From assembly GCF_020882245.1 (NCBI RefSeq), contig NC_083599.1, positions 58,802,748 through 58,866,747 of the forward strand: DNA of 64,000 nt. Direction: 5' to 3'. The position numbers and the translations under genes were made by a program. Source of the stretch: Rhopalosiphum padi. Taxonomy: Eukaryota; Arthropoda; Insecta; Hemiptera; Aphididae. This document shows, in pieces, positions 1 through 13,715 of the stretch; within the stretch, counting starts at the first letter, position 1, and each line of letters opens with the position of its first letter. The notes under the pieces were generated by a model. It had not been told where the DNA came from. It saw only the letters and a list, made by a program, of their open reading frames with translations, and made no database searches.

Positions 1-1977
1 TGTTTATTCGTAAGACGTGGTGGATACGATATCTAAATTCACTGCCTATCATTTTAATGATATACATATATATTTTAATTTTATTTGAATTATAATAGGT
101 ACCTAGTGTCCTAGTTTAACTTTAAGCCGTGTTTGCACAACGTTTAATTTTCTTCAATCACGCTATAGCTAGACAATTAATTCAAATAAATGTAAACGAA
201 TAACAGTTTATATTAATTTGACAATTTAGTAGACACAAACAACGTATAATTATTGTTTACATCATGCAAAAAATTTTAGATGATTTTTTAACAAAAAATT
301 GAAAAATTATACTATCACTTTAATTTGATGACCTTAGACGGGATGATAAAATAACATTAAAGAGCTATTTTTAACTGAGTTGAGTTAGTATTTTTTCTCA
401 TACTACTAAACTATAACTTAAGGTTCTGAACGTTAACAAATACCTAGCTCAACTTAAAATGCTCATTCACTTATCCTACGTCTCTGCCTCTTATAAAAAT
501 TTGCTATTTTTTTAATCATTAATTTTCTAATTATGAACAATGTATCGTTATTATTATATTAGCTTAAGAATTTTAATTTGTTAAAATAAATTAAAAACTA
601 TTTGATGTTTTCCGTTTTCTCCTAATTTTTAATCGTAAGATGTATTTGTCCATGATGCATTAAACAATTTGAATAAAATAAAAACACTAAAAATGAGGTA
701 TCACATTTAAAACATAATACCTATATCCAATGTAAAATCAATAAACAAATTATACAACCAATATATAGAAATAATATATATATATTTGTAGAAATATCAG
801 TATGTTTAACAAACATAGTTTATTAGCACAATTTCCATCAAGTTTCGGACTGGGAAATTAACGTTCTCTAGTATGTCCAAAAATTCAGTTTTGACGTTTA
901 ATGTATGTATAAATGAAACCTACGTCCATGACTGCATATTATATAGATAACGATTAAAAAAACCCCTACCAATAACTAATGTCATGTTTGGAACAGAAAA
1001 CCCGTTATGTTTGACGATATTACCGATATTTTACTATCATGTTTCAAGAAAGCATTCGGCATGACGTGACAGATTGTAAGAGTGTGTTTAAATAGAAATG
1101 TAACAATAGTCGAACAACCAACAGACAACAGTAGAGATAGATATGTTTTCAAAGTAAAGACAAATTCTTAAAAATAATTCGAATCTTGTGTCTACACCTA
1201 TAATCACATGATATTTAAAACAAATAATTGGCAAATGAGAATCTTCCAAATATTTCGATTATATTTTGCTGCGAGAAAATTAAAAATATAACAAATTTAT
1301 AACTAGGAAAAACTTAATCGACAAATTTATTTATTCCATTCAATTATTTCAACTTGTGCATTTTTATTTTAGTTTATATTTTAAATTTAAGTATATATTA
1401 TAATAAATTACATAAAATATTAATATTATTTTTGTTCGATATTTTTCATCTAAAATCGATTTGAAGTAAATACGCATTTAAAATATTGGGAAATAAATAT
1501 GATCTTTTAAGTACATACAAATTGTAGGTTATGAATCCATGTCATGGCCATAACGTTGAAGTACCTATGCAATAAATGTTTTTATTCAGTTTTTTAATAT
1601 GTTTTCATTCATTATAATGGTATGGGACTAAAATGATTTGAAAATATCAATAATTAATATTAATCTTTCAATATTTTATAATTTTAAGATACTAAATACT
1701 AGATCCAGTATTAAATATATTTTGTATTTTTGAAAACTATTTTTTAAGTATTATCTTTAGTACATATATGCATGTTAACAACTCATGAAAAAATATCAGC
1801 TTTTACATCTATATGTTTATGTATAGTAAAAAAGGTTGGTTCTCGTTTGAACAAAATAAGTTTGTAAAGCCATAGGACAATGGTATAAAAATCAAATGAG
1901 ACAAGAATATATTATATAGTCTTTAAGTTCAAAACCCAAAATCTTAATATAAAATATAAAATCATTATTAAAGGATA
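1..1977. other. A+T-rich noncoding stretch
   Basis: The sequence is dominated by A and T runs, with stop codons in every frame at short intervals. I see no open frame worth reporting, no tRNA-like fold and no clear mobile-element end. A GGTACC palindrome lies at 98-103. Many AATAAA strings occur, but in DNA this A+T-rich they carry no information about polyadenylation. Confidence 0.7.
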
Positions 1978-2030
1978 ACCTAACCCAACCTGGGGGTGTT
2001 CATATGCTTGGTGAATCACCCTGTATAGTA
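1978..2030 (-). repeat. Copy 1 of the ATGCTTGGTGAATCAC motif, possible element end
   Basis: The motif ATGCTTGGTGAATCACCC lies at 2004-2021 and recurs at 3452 and 20859. The last eleven bases before the final C, GGTGAATCACC, form a near-perfect palindrome around one A. A GGGTG at 1994-1998 can also pair with CACCC at 2017-2021. Read on the minus strand, the block begins TACAGGGTGATTCACCAAGC and runs into GGTTGGGTTAGGTTA, which looks like the terminus of a dispersed element. The family is not recognised. Confidence 0.4.
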
Positions 2031-2692
2031 TATGGTGTTGTTTAAGGCGCGTCGAATCGTGCTCAGTTTTTTTTCCGTCTGCAAACAATAAAACACCGAA
2101 ACGAAACGACGGCGTTTTATATTATAGGTATACGTATACTATACAATATACGTATATATACTTAAGTATATTTTATACGAGTATTATAAGTAAACAACGC
2201 AATGTCGTATATATATTGTATGTACATCAATTTAATTCGGTAATACTAATACTATATAAATATAGTATATTACAAGTTATAACCATTCCCACTGCGATAC
2301 CGGAACGATAGTAGGTCTCGTCGATTTTCCGCTGTTGACATCTTTTATAAATTTGTTTCGGTTTTCATTTGGTTTTCCATAAAATATTATAAATGAATTT
2401 AATCTTAATAACAGGTACTATAGGCTATTATAGTGACAAAATCTAATATTAATAATATATATATATATTTATTTCTGTTTCTATGGTAAGAGGGGGGGGT
2501 AATTACATATCACATGGTAAAAATAAACCACGATAAATAAAAAATTATTGTTTAAAAATAATTTTAATTTCAAACTATATTTTTTTTCCAGTTGTACTAA
2601 AAAAAAACGAATTTCCCGTAAATATATTTAAATAAAAAAATGTACACACGTTAAGTATTGAACGAAAAGTTTTTTTGTTTTTTGAGTACCTA

Positions 2693-2715
2693 TACTCCGC
2701 CACTGTAATATATGA
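2693..2715 (-). mobile_element. Possible hAT-like element terminus
   Basis: On the minus strand the sequence reads CAGTGGCGGAGTATAGGTAC starting at 2705. CAGTGGCGGA-type ends are common in degraded hAT-class and related DNA elements. No matching opposite end or target-site duplication was found nearby, so this could be a chance resemblance. Confidence 0.25.
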
Positions 2716-3447
2716 CATAATTTGTGTGGGCTATCTGATACTCCCAGTTTGCCATATAGGTATCCTACACTTTTTTTATTTTATCACTTCCATTGGATTA
2801 TCCTTAAAACGCCGCTGAACAAACGTATATATTGCAAAGAAACACAAATAAACAAAGTTGAAAGATTTTTCTACTCCACACTTCTGGGCCCAATAATAGG
2901 TATATATATATATAATTGTTTATTGTTGTTCAGGTACAACTGTCACAGAAATCGGAAATGTGAACTTCTCGAATTAGTTAATTTTTATTGCCACAGTCGC
3001 TCTTTTCGTACGCGTCCTTGGCATGATCATAATTTATGTACAGATTAGATTTACGATTTCTCCACGCCCTGTATACACCCTATTATAATAACAATAATAA
3101 TAGCTACTACTAAAATAATAGTTTTATAACTTATAAGTACTTGAATAAATAGTACATCTATATTTTATGTAAAACGATCATTATAGATTATTGTTCTTAG
3201 CACACAGGTACAATTTAATAACTAAAAAAAAATATCATCTGTTTCACACTTTACAGTTACAAAAGATGATTTTCATTTAAATAAACAAGACATTAGTTTT
3301 CTACAAGACACTTATTTTAAATGGTATGAGAAATTAATAGTATGTAGTTAATATAGAAATATCAAAATATTTACTAAACATTTCTGAAAAACTCCACAAA
3401 CCAGTTTTAATGACTGGAATATCAAAGGATAGACTATACGAGACGAT

Positions 3448-3468
3448 CATCATGCTTGGTGAATCACT
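3448..3468 (-). repeat. Copy 2 of the ATGCTTGGTGAATCAC motif
   Basis: ATGCTTGGTGAATCAC at 3452-3467 matches the copies at 2004 and 20859 over 16 bases. It diverges after the last C, reading TGTC instead of CC. The preceding CATC resembles the CAT before copy 1. It lies only about 1.4 kb from copy 1 and in the same orientation. Confidence 0.45.
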
Positions 3469-4000
3469 GTCTATCTACATTTTATATTATATTTATATAC
3501 ATAATAGTATACTATATTATATATTTAGATAAAATATTCCGAATTAGTGTGAGTGTGTTCATTTTTAATCACGAAATGCTGAAGAATAAATGATAAATAG
3601 GTACATACAAACAATTCACGGAGTCAATATTTTAACAAAAATTTACTGTACCGTAGGAAAAAAAATAGCTATATCGCCTATATCGATTATCGATATCAGA
3701 TCGTCGAAAAATCATTGTAAAGCTTTTGGAAATTATTATTCTCTGCAGCGACTGTTGCGTCCACAATATTCACACGAGAGATGTCATATTATGTATCGTA
3801 TTATATCATGCATAATACCTGATTTCAAAATGTACATCACATCATAAATTCGGAAAAATTAATCCGGTACATCCCGACATAGTCGCGTGTAACCGATGAA
3901 CGACTAACAATTGCAGTAGGTATTACGTCTTGAAAACAATCATGCTGTACATTGTAATATAACACAAACGCACTGAGATATACCGTGTGTTGTGCAATAA

Positions 4001-4540
4001 TAATAATAATAATATGTATTATTATAATACATAATATTGTTACATTGTGCAACGCGACCATCGTAACGCCGCCATTACAGTATAGGTAATATACACTTAT
4101 ATACCTACGTGTATTTTATACTCGAAGAATGAAGTGCATGATACGCGTATTATCATCATTATTATTATTGTTGGGTACGATTATATTATTATATATAGCC
4201 GTCAAGTGAGCGGACGTGTCTGCTGCAATCCGAACGCGATTTGAGCGGAAGAAAAAAATGATAATAATATACACGCGCTGATATATAAGTACGCGTGGCA
4301 CGCTATGTATTCGCGAGGTGGTGGCGTATTATAAGTAAAAATAGGTACGCCACGGCGAGGTACAAGATGATTTTTTTTTTAAGCGTTCGTTTTCCCAGAC
4401 TAGACTTTAGTGGTTTTGAAAAATAAAAATATCATATTAAATTTAATTGAGTGTAGGTCGGCGCGATTTCAATAGACGCGCAACAATCTCCACGAGACTT
4501 TAATATTAAATACATATTATTATAATAATAATATATATAC
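4001..4540. other. CpG-rich patch without a supported gene
   Basis: CpG dinucleotides cluster here, for example ACGCGTGG and TCGCGAGGTGG near 4295-4325, in contrast with the flanking A+T-rich DNA. Short minus-strand open frames at 3837-4061 and 4116-4301 overlap TTA/TAA triplet repeats and look like low-complexity artefacts. A regulatory or unmethylated patch is possible but nothing specific is visible. Confidence 0.4.
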
Positions 4541-5330
4541 GTTGGGAGAAAATATTATTTCAAATCTACAGCCAGCTGACTAAGTGATTCTAGTTGTTTT
4601 TGCTTCTATAATCCGTGATATAATTAATGCTTGAGCGGGAAATGTTCGCGAACAAGAGTCGATGTAGTTGGCAGACCAGTATAGTTTATTTTGATATACC
4701 GAGCTATATATCAAATGGCACGAGCATTTAAGCTTCAGCATTTGAACTTTTAGAAGATCGGCGTAATACACTAAACCACCTATAATAGCTACTATTATAT
4801 TGCATGTATATATATATAAACAATAATTATTAATTATACTAAATTCACCTCCGATTACCATTACGACACGACTATTAAAAAGGTATCACCTAGACTTCGG
4901 GCTCGAGCAGTATAATCAATTACATGTACCTATCAAAGGTATACGTAATTACCAAGTCACATTTTGTAACTTGTAGTAACTTTTAACAATTTTCAGTTAC
5001 GTCATTTAACTTTAAAATACAATTTCATATCAATTATTATTGTAACAAATTTAAATACTAGACGTATTTACATAATAATATTAATATAATTAAATTTTAT
5101 TTAAAACAGGTTGGGTTTCCCGAAAAATTTTGATTCACTACTCCAGAATGAAAATAAATATGTACTGACATTTAAAAATAAAAACTTAAGAAACGATAAC
5201 CATAAAAAAATGGCATTTTGTTATGTGACGATTTAAAATTATTTAAAACAAAAATTCCAAAACTATTAATTTTTTGAAAACTAGTGTGTTTATAGTTTTT
5301 AAAGAAAAACCTCTTATATTATTATATTAT
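4541..5330. other. A+T-rich noncoding stretch
   Basis: No gene or repeat is supported. A minus-strand frame of 93 codons ends at 4580. It is A+T-driven, begins inside simple sequence and has no splice or promoter context, so it is not called. Confidence 0.6.
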
Positions 5331-5578
5331 TTATTACACGATATAATCGTTGTGGACATCACAACCATCGGTACCGGATAAACAACAACGGCCCCTCCCG
5401 CGCACAATACACATTATGAATAGTGTCGTCTATAAATCGACTGCGACCGTCGTATAATTTATTAGGTACGTTAAATGAATATTATACTATTATTATACAC
5501 TATTATATTATTATGATACACAGATCGTATAAAACGAACACGTTCGCGTTTGTATTATTATATTACGCGTTATAAACA

Positions 5579-5833
5579 CTATAATGGGTGCATCGCGATT
5601 ACCATCGAATTATGTTTTATTATTTTATTTTTCGTATTTCTTATGTTTTCCGTGATATTTAATAACGGCGGCCGCGACGAGGACGGACGAATAATTTTCT
5701 CGTTAAAAAAAATATAATAAAAAAAAACAAAATAAAAAACCATTCTTCGCGCGTCCCGTCCGGAGAACGTTGACGGACAGGTATCGCGTGACGTCTTGAC
5801 CGCCGCCGCCCGCAACAGAAACAACAGATTCAT
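5579..5833 (-). CDS. Uncharacterised minus-strand open frame, doubtful
   Basis: An ATG at 5833 opens an 84-codon frame on the minus strand. The first ten residues read MNLLFLLRAA, a short hydrophobic run with a G+C-rich codon stretch behind it. The middle of the frame crosses poly-T and poly-A tracts and becomes Phe/Tyr/Ile-rich, which argues against a real protein. Only the first 30 or so codons look even slightly coding. No donor site was found to end an exon there, and an (AT)n tract sits directly upstream of the ATG. It is more likely a chance frame in a CpG-rich patch. Confidence 0.12.
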   Translation of the reverse strand: MNLLFLLRAAAVKTSRDTCPSTFSGRDARRMVFYFVFFYYIFFNEKIIRPSSSRPPLLNITENIRNTKNKIIKHNSMVIAMHPL

Positions 5834-6291
5834 ATATATATATAATATGTGTGTTATACTTTTTTACGTTTATTTCTGTGTATGATAATATAGAAATCGG
5901 AATGAACTGTGCGTGACTTTTGGTAAACGATATACCGCGCGCGCGAAGAACACAAAAAATTACACCTACAGGTAGGTATATCTATATAATATGTATATTT
6001 TGATGTGTGTGTGTACGCGCGCGCGCGTAAAATAATACAGCTTGGCGCCTTTATTAATATGCCAAAAACGTTGAGTCGCGCATGTCATATTATAAAAAAA
6101 TATAATAATACACACCTGTTACCTTTACAATATTATATTATTACGATGTAGGTATACCTAATTATTATAATATTATTATTATTATACTTCACATTCGCGC
6201 CGGTCGCGGTCCATGCCGGCGTTGTATAATTTACGGACGTTTTGACTGTTAGCTCTGACCGACAGAAACATAATATTGTTGCGTAGACTCC

Positions 6292-6313
6292 CACACACAC
6301 ACACACACACACA
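6292..6313. repeat. (CA)n microsatellite
   Basis: This is about eleven AC units, uninterrupted and followed by AAACAT. It overlaps a short minus-strand open frame whose Val-Cys repeats come only from this tract. Confidence 0.9.
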
Positions 6314-6470
6314 AACATATTATACACAACGAAACAACTGCCGATAAAAAAATGCACTCGAAAAAATAATAATCTGTAGTCCGTGCGTGTAATACGCGAT
6401 CCCAGATTAACCTTTTGAGGTCTGAAAACTTGTCTTGTACATTTAGAGGGGCTGCGTACGAACTGATTCC

Positions 6471-8280
6471 CTTTTAGTTATAATATATCGGTGAAATATG
6501 AGGAATAAAAAGTATTTATGAGGGAAATGTTACACGAGTATGGCCGAAACTTCATTAATGGATATCAAATTTTGAAAGCGACGAGTTTCATATTTAAACC
6601 TTACCCTATAATTGATAAAAAATAATACACAAAAATAAGAAAATTATGACAATGATTGTCAACATTTAATAAATAAATAAAAAACGTTTCATCTAATTTT
6701 AAATAGTCATTATAGCATAATAAATAAGGATACTAAAATAGTAAAATACTAGTAATCTATACTCATAAATAACTTTATGAATGTAAAATAATATGCCATG
6801 CCTATATTTTTGTTCAAAAGATTTATATCCAAAAATGTCTTGATGCTTGTTGGTGCAAGATCCTAGCACTAATCAATACGTTCAAATACGTTCTATTCAA
6901 TAATACGTTTTTCAGAAGGTTTAGCCAATAAGTACTTTTCCTCAAAATACGTGATGGTAATCTATTTTTTCGACTAAAACTAATATTCAAACCAAAGGAT
7001 AAAGACAATTAATTCACAGTTCTAATTTTTAGATTGGGTACAGTTAATATTTCCAAACAAATTGGTATATGAATATGTACATAAATATATACAATATGAG
7101 TCGTAAGTCGTAACTTTTAATTTATTTATTTTTGACAGTGATCTATATGTACGTCGGAGTCAATACCTTCTTATGAACTGCATGCTAATTTACAAGAAAA
7201 TCAAATTTTACCGGGAAAAATCAATTTCTTAAGCGTACACAAATATCTTACATTCACTCGCTAATTAAATAATACTCATTATTATCTAATGTTTGACAAC
7301 GTTGCATAACCACAGTTACCACAGGACACATTTTTCATTTACAATATGATTTTCTCTCGGTGACGATTTCTATAACACTTGAAACTCACAATTGTCATTA
7401 ATAATTATAAATATAATATTATAATTAGCAAATCAGTAATATCAGATAAATTTTATTTATTATTATTTTTCTGATACAATAGGTATACCAATATGAATTT
7501 TATCGTATACCTGATGTCGTGTATCTAAACAAAATGCATTTTGTATAAATTGTTCACTTCTTAAAAAAATTTTGGATGATATAAGCTTTTTGAAAAACGA
7601 GCACACATTATATTTATAACTAAAATAAAAAACAGGACGGTTAGTTTATTTTCTGAATAAATCACACACCTAGAACGAGATCAAAATTTTAAGTTTATAC
7701 ATTTTAAGATATTATTAAACTCGAATAGTAAAATAACTCTAAACATAATTCAAGAACGCCATATAATATAATATAATATAATTTGGCCACCAAAAAAATA
7801 TATCAGTATTTAATTTTTAAAGTAAAAACCCATATTTACTTTAAGGCACTATGTATTACATTTTTAATTTATCTAACAAATTATGGAAATCAAAATACAA
7901 GACTACAATTTTGCGAAATTCTTACGTTGAAAAAAAACTAATTTTTGTGAAGTGCAAAACAGCAATATTTAGAATAATGGCGGTATTGAATTTAATAATA
8001 TTTATGATATTTCACTATATACCTATAATACATTTTGTAAATGAAATTTTCAAAGACAATAATAAGTCCGTTTTAAAGTTAGGCAGTCTAACATAAACTT
8101 AAAAAATTGTTAAAGGCCACGAGTCAAAATTGTTGGGTTTTAGGGAATATTATTTAATACTTAAAAATGTCATGTTGTAAAGCATGCTTATAAGACGTAT
8201 TTAAGTTTTTATCATTTCAAATAGGCAAGCGAAACTTTCCTGACATTATTTACGCGTAATGATTAAATTTCAAATCGAGT
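6471..8280. other. A+T-rich noncoding stretch
   Basis: The block is nearly free of CpG. A short tandem of ATATA units lies at 7761-7780. An 81-codon frame at 7851-8096 consists of A+T-rich codons with no supporting signals and is not called. Nothing else is visible. Confidence 0.6.
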
Positions 8281-9020
8281 TTTCTCAAAACGATACGTTT
8301 TGACTTGTGGCAGTCATATTCCGTATAGGAGAGGTGTGCTCGGTGTGCGAATAATATTGCTATTCGTAAAAAATAAAAATATACGCGTGTTCTAAAATAA
8401 CTTCCTAAAATAACACGATACGCATAGGTACGTTGTAGATGTTAGTCTTACCTAGACCATCATCAGTAACGACAGTATAATGTATGATAATGTATAATAT
8501 TATATTGTGTACGTTGTCGTGTCGCGGGCCGTCGCCGCCGGTATAGGATTTTATAATAATATCATGTCCGAGGATCGATATACGTCCGATCGATAAACAT
8601 CCGAGACGTACATAATACGCCTGTACGGTCGCACGGTATTGACGTAATATATTATATTATTAATATTGTATCAACATCTGCAGCCGTATAATGACGACGA
8701 TCGTACCTATATATAGGTACTATATATATTATATAGAACACGGGTTAGGTACCTATGTCCTATACCAACTGTATGCCGCAGCATAGATCTCCGCAGTGCT
8801 TGTATATGAATCGTATAACATTATTATATTATATTGGATTCGAAGAACGCCGTTCGTATAATAATATATAATAAATATTATTCTGTATATCACTACTAGT
8901 AGGTACCGTGCTTGCCCGTGATGATAATAATAAATTAATAATGATATGCGAACGACAATAAAATATGACGGAGTCAATCGATTCGGTTGTAAATAATACC
9001 ACTCGCGGTTTATTAGCAAT
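8281..9020. other. CpG-rich patch without a supported gene
   Basis: CpG clusters occur at 8515-8545 (TCGCGGGCCGTCGCCGCC), 8570-8640 and 8690-8700. The palindrome GGTACC is at 8748-8753. A minus-strand frame of 88 codons (8753-9019) is Tyr/Ile-rich and driven by TAT/TAA repeats, so it is not called. A cis-regulatory role is possible but unsupported. Confidence 0.4.
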
Positions 9021-12000
9021 ATATAATGTTAGTAGATATAGGTAATATAATATAGTTTAATTCCTAAATATAATTTTTTTTTTGTATCATCTATTAAAGC
9101 TTACATCTGCTAAAGTTTGAAAGAATACAGACTCGTTCCGTTATATGTATACAGAATGACGATTTTCATTTTCTATAGAATGTATAATTTCTAAAGTCCA
9201 GCAAAAAAAAATTTTAAACAAAATTGTACTTAACAATTTTAGAAATGAGTGTTTATACAAAAAAAAAACTTGTTGAAGTTTATTTATACATATTGACATT
9301 GCATTGAGATTGAAATTATATATTTCTGATACAAATTGCTTAGTTTAACGGTCTTTCTCTACACTCAAGAGAGTTTAGAGCTATATTTGTGATAAACAAT
9401 AAATAAAAAAATATTATATTTATTGGCTATTCTCTATATAGAATCAGATAGGTAATCAAATATTATCACAAAGAAATTAGATTATAAAAATTAAAAATAT
9501 GTCATTGAAAAGTGTAATAATAAACAATCAAAAAAAATAAATTATAAACATTGTAGGTATTGTATTGTATTAATTTTTGTAATTTTTTTTTATAGCATAA
9601 TACAATAGTGTTATTAATCTTATTCGTTATTAATACTATTATCTGTATATTTAATATTCTTTTAATCATATTTTTTTTATAATTTTAATTATATATTTAT
9701 TTAGAAAATATTTACTATTCAATTACATCATTATTGAATTATTATTGTTATTATTAATACTTTCCAAATACTCTCATTGATATAGCATAACCTAAAAAAC
9801 AAGAGATTATACCTACCAATTTTATCCAAATCACGTATTAATTCAATATTAATAGCAAACAATTGATCTTATAAGTTATAAGTAACATACTAACCCTTAA
9901 ATTCACCCACTTCTTTAAAATTTTACGCTTGAGTCAACAAAATAATCTACAATAATTAACTGTGCCTGTGCATATAACTATAGAAACATTAGAAACATAT
10001 CAATCTATTTCCAATGGTATTATGTTATAGCATGTGAAATGATAACATTTCATAAAATGGTTTTTTTTTTTTTTTAATATATAATTTTTATTATACAAAT
10101 GTTTAAATATTATGATACTAATTAATATTGTCCCTATATTATTCCTATAGTAAATTAGGATGCTATCAAATTGATTATGTTCTTTGAAAAAGTGAAATTC
10201 AATTAATCAAAAAATGAGTTTAATTTAATGAATCTGAAAACAAAATTAAATAAGTTTATACGATTTATAGGTACCTATAATCTATAGGTAGTATTGATGA
10301 ATATTTTTATCTACATTTTTATGCAATAATTGCGACATCGACTGAATCGAAAAAAAACCTAAAAAATTATAAACATTCTATAATGTGCCAGGGAAATGTA
10401 CCTCGTTCTATAATAAGTTCCTTAATACTAAAATACTAAAATTAAAATTAAATGAATACATAATATTATAACTGGTATATAATATTTTTCGAGGATTTAT
10501 GGTTCATCTATAATAGAAACGAAAATAACTGGTTTCTCTTAGTATAGGTATGCATAGTAATGAAGTAACCGTTTAGATGAGATAATATGCAAAGATTATT
10601 CTAAAGAAAAAAATACTTCAATCACCAATAACTTTATCTTAAGATTTTTAAAATTTTAAACAAAATAACATATGTTTCAATATTGAAACTAGTTTGCATG
10701 AAATATAATTTTAATGATTTTCACTTTTTTGTTTTTATAACATAAGTATAGGTAATACTTAACACTTTTTTTTTTAACGTCCCTCGCGTGTTCGTCACAT
10801 TATTGATATTATTCAGAATTTTACAAATATTGTCTTAATTATGTATGCAAATATAATTTTTATTCGTAATATTTCAATAGGCATGTGTTAAATTAGGTTT
10901 TATTAATTATTAAATCAGCTTATAATAATTTGTACCTATACTATTCATAAATTTTTTCAGTATAATGAAAATAGATTTACCTTCTTCTACATATTGTCAA
11001 GATTAAACGTGAGGAATTAGTTACATAATATATTTCGATGTATAGTAAAAAACTGAAAATACATTTTGTTGTTCGTTATGATCGTATACAATACACTATA
11101 CTAACACTACAAGTAAAAACTTTTTTAATAAAATTATAATAAAAGTTGAAACAATGTCAAGGAATTTTCTCCTATCCTCGAGGCACTATTGCCAGAATAA
11201 CTGTTTCTTTAGGGAAACACTAAACAGTAATGATGACTATAGAGGTAGTAGCATAAGCAGTGTCTACGCAGTAGTGCGAAAATTCTAGTTATACCTGAAA
11301 CGATGTACAACACTACAATTATCGTTAATAAACCTTGTTATTCTTATTCATTGGCAGATCTAGGAATGAAAGAAATGGTGGACTAGACACAAATTAAAAA
11401 TCTATTTATGTTATTTAAATATAAGGCTAGATTTTAGTGGGGTATAGAACACTGTAGGTCCCTAAGCCTACACCTAATCTAATATTAAAATACCTAAGCC
11501 TTTACAAAATTATATTTTCTTTCTTAACAAATAGATTTATTAATCGATTTAAAAAAAAAAATTGTTAAAATTATTTTGGTAAATTTAAAATGTTGACCCA
11601 TTGCAAAATATAGCACTTCAAGTATATATGTATCCAATACAATAATATCTCATGTTTACAATAGTACCTACATTGTTCAAACACGAATACACGATATATA
11701 GTTTTATCATTGCTTAAAAATTAATGACTTGTATTACTACAAATGTTAATATTTTATTAACATATTTAAAATATAGTGTTGATGTTACAAACTTCGCAAA
11801 AAAAGATAATAAAAATTGAAAATGTTCCACAAAAAAGCTAAATGAATTATTTCTAAATAACTTATTTAAAAAAATTATATTTCTTCATGTTTGTTTAAAA
11901 AAATTAAACAAAATTTGACTTACGTATGTTTTTAGTAACATTTATTAATGATGACTAATGTTAACCAGCAACCAGTTCTCCGCACATCAAATTCTTATTT

Positions 12001-12530
12001 TTATTTTATAATTAATTTAATAAAACAATTTTTATTATATTAATATATTAATATTAAATAATACAAAAATGTTAATAAATAATAATTAACCTGAACATAT
12101 ACATTATATAATTGAATATTTAATCTTTTTGTGGACACATATTATAGATTTTCTCCATTTTAGCTCCTATTAACCCCAAGACTTAATATATTACTCATCA
12201 TTGTTATGTCCATTATTTTATATTTTTAAATCATTAAGAAATTCCATCTTAAGATAATCTTATAATATTATTCTAGAACATTTTTTAAACCGTTTATTGG
12301 TATCAATATTTATTATTATTGTATTTGTATAGGTACTTATAATATATTTATATTACCATTGTCAAAAATTATTTTTAATTTTAATACAGTTCCAACTTCC
12401 AAGTAAAGAAATAAAACTTAACGTTAATAATTATTTCGTACCTAATACTTATATAGTTTGATTAATTAAATTATTTAATTTGGTACCTTATTAACGCTAC
12501 GTTGTTTCATTGAAAATATTACCTAGTTAT
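9021..12530. other. Long A+T-rich, CpG-poor noncoding block
   Basis: About 3.5 kb of very A+T-rich sequence holds no usable open frame. A run of 15 or more T lies near 10060-10076. A small inverted repeat, ACTGTTT and AAACAGT, can form a stem near 11200-11229. The stretch 11160-11290 is less A+T-rich than its surroundings and may be an old inserted fragment, but I do not recognise it. Confidence 0.6.
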
Positions 12531-12663
12531 TTATTTTGCGCTCAAATTTCTCTTCTTCTACACCGTATTGTTTAACATTTTTCATTACATTCAAAAAAAT
12601 ATGTGCTAATTGTTCAACTCTCCCCTCCCTTCCAACGAAAACCAACAACCACGTAAAAAATAG

Positions 12664-12873
12664 TTTCTACGCCGTTGCTCGCGGGGAAGACGATAGACGA
12701 CCATACGTGTATTGTCGACGTTAACTTTGCGGGCGACGTAGTGGTAGTTACATATCTGTGGTATAGACTGTGCGTACGATATGATGGAAACGATAATAAT
12801 AACAATATCGGTGGCGACGGCGGCGACGAAAAAACCGACAAAAAACTCCGTCAGTGTAGTATTATATCCGCAG
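12664..12873 (+). CDS. Candidate 5' exon ending in a CAG|GTACGT donor
   Basis: The sequence CCGCAG is followed at 12874 by GTACGT, a good donor match. Two forward frames are open up to it. The first starts at an ATG at 12781, the first Met after an in-frame TAG, and would give about 31 residues beginning MMETIIITIS before the donor in phase 0. The second is open from 12657 to 12878, about 74 codons to a TAG just past the donor, has no early Met and becomes Asp/Asn/Gly-rich (DGNDNNNNIGGDGG). The upstream AG at 12662-12663 lacks a pyrimidine tract, so a first exon is easier to accept than an internal one. No downstream partner exon was identified. It could equally be a noncoding exon or chance. 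Confidence 0.22.
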
Positions 12874-13080
12874 GTACGTAGCGGCGGCGTCGGCGGCGGT
12901 AATGACGAACTGCCATTTTACAATGCGAAAATAAAAAATAACAATAATAATAATAAAAAGCTAGTTTTTGCATTTAAAAACGTCCACACACACATACACG
13001 GCAGAATATTAATGAACATTGGCGCCCTACGCCGCACGGCGTTCGTGTGTTGTGTGTGGTCTGCTCGTGTGTAGGCGCAT

Positions 13081-13098
13081 GTGTGTGTGTGTGTGTGT
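13081..13098. repeat. (GT)9 microsatellite
   Basis: Nine GT units are followed by a degenerate GT/GC-rich tail to about 13130. Confidence 0.9.
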
Positions 13099-13715
13099 GC
13101 GTGTATGTATATCGTGTGCGCGTGTGTGCCGAATCACCGCCGATCATCATCAGCTCATAATATCAAAACTGGACTTTTGATTAATAGTCTCAATTATGTC
13201 AGAGACAAATAGTTCGCGAACGGGTTTGGGTTTGGGGTTTTTTTTTTCATTTATTTAAACCGCGTTTCCGTCTCATCGACTGTGCGGGAGACGCGAACGC
13301 GCGCGCAAAACAAAAAAATACGTCATATCGAAATATGTTTGGTCTGTGACATTGTTGCGCTGGCAGTTTTTTTTTTTTTTAATTTAGTTTTTCGTCCGTC
13401 ATCTCATCGTCTGAGTTTTTAAGCAGGTAGATAGGTAATGGTCAGGCAGCCGGTATTACGACGGAAAAATAAAATATTATATAGTTTTGATACCGAGAAC
13501 CGCGCTCTCGCTCGCCGTTATAATATATATCATAACCAAGGTTTAAAATTATTTTTTTTTCGTCTTTGTTTCGTGTGTGGTAATTATAAAGTCTTCGGGA
13601 ATGTTTTGCCTTTTCTCTAATCAGTCGCATACATCTTATTATTATTATTATTGTGCGCGCGACCCGTACAGGTATAATATAATATCATATATACATCGAA
13701 TAAAATACATGACGT

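Larger units (their letters stand above)
2031..4000. other. A+T-rich noncoding stretch with simple repeats
   Basis: This region holds an (AT)n tract at 2454-2468, a run of eight G at 2492-2499, several A/T homopolymers and no convincing gene. Short open frames at 2722-3048 and 3590-3847 lack coding character and cross poly-T or tandem sequence, so I do not call them genes. Confidence 0.65.
5331..6470. other. CpG-rich patch with CA, TG and CG tracts
   Basis: G+C and CpG content rise sharply here (5390-5410, 5660-5820, 5935-6030 and 6195-6240). Tracts of TGTGTGTG and CGCGCGCG occur near 6006-6027, and an (AC) tract of about 11 units sits at 6292-6313. The composition resembles the other islands in the window and may mark a regulatory element or untranslated first exon. 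No Inr, TATA or splice combination stands out enough to call a promoter. Confidence 0.4.

Noticed and set aside
8310..8335. GGCAGTCATATTCCGTATAGGA as a third copy of the 18.66-kb repeat words
   Set aside because: Only GACTGCC and TCCTAT-like short words are shared. The spacing and order differ, so chance is sufficient.
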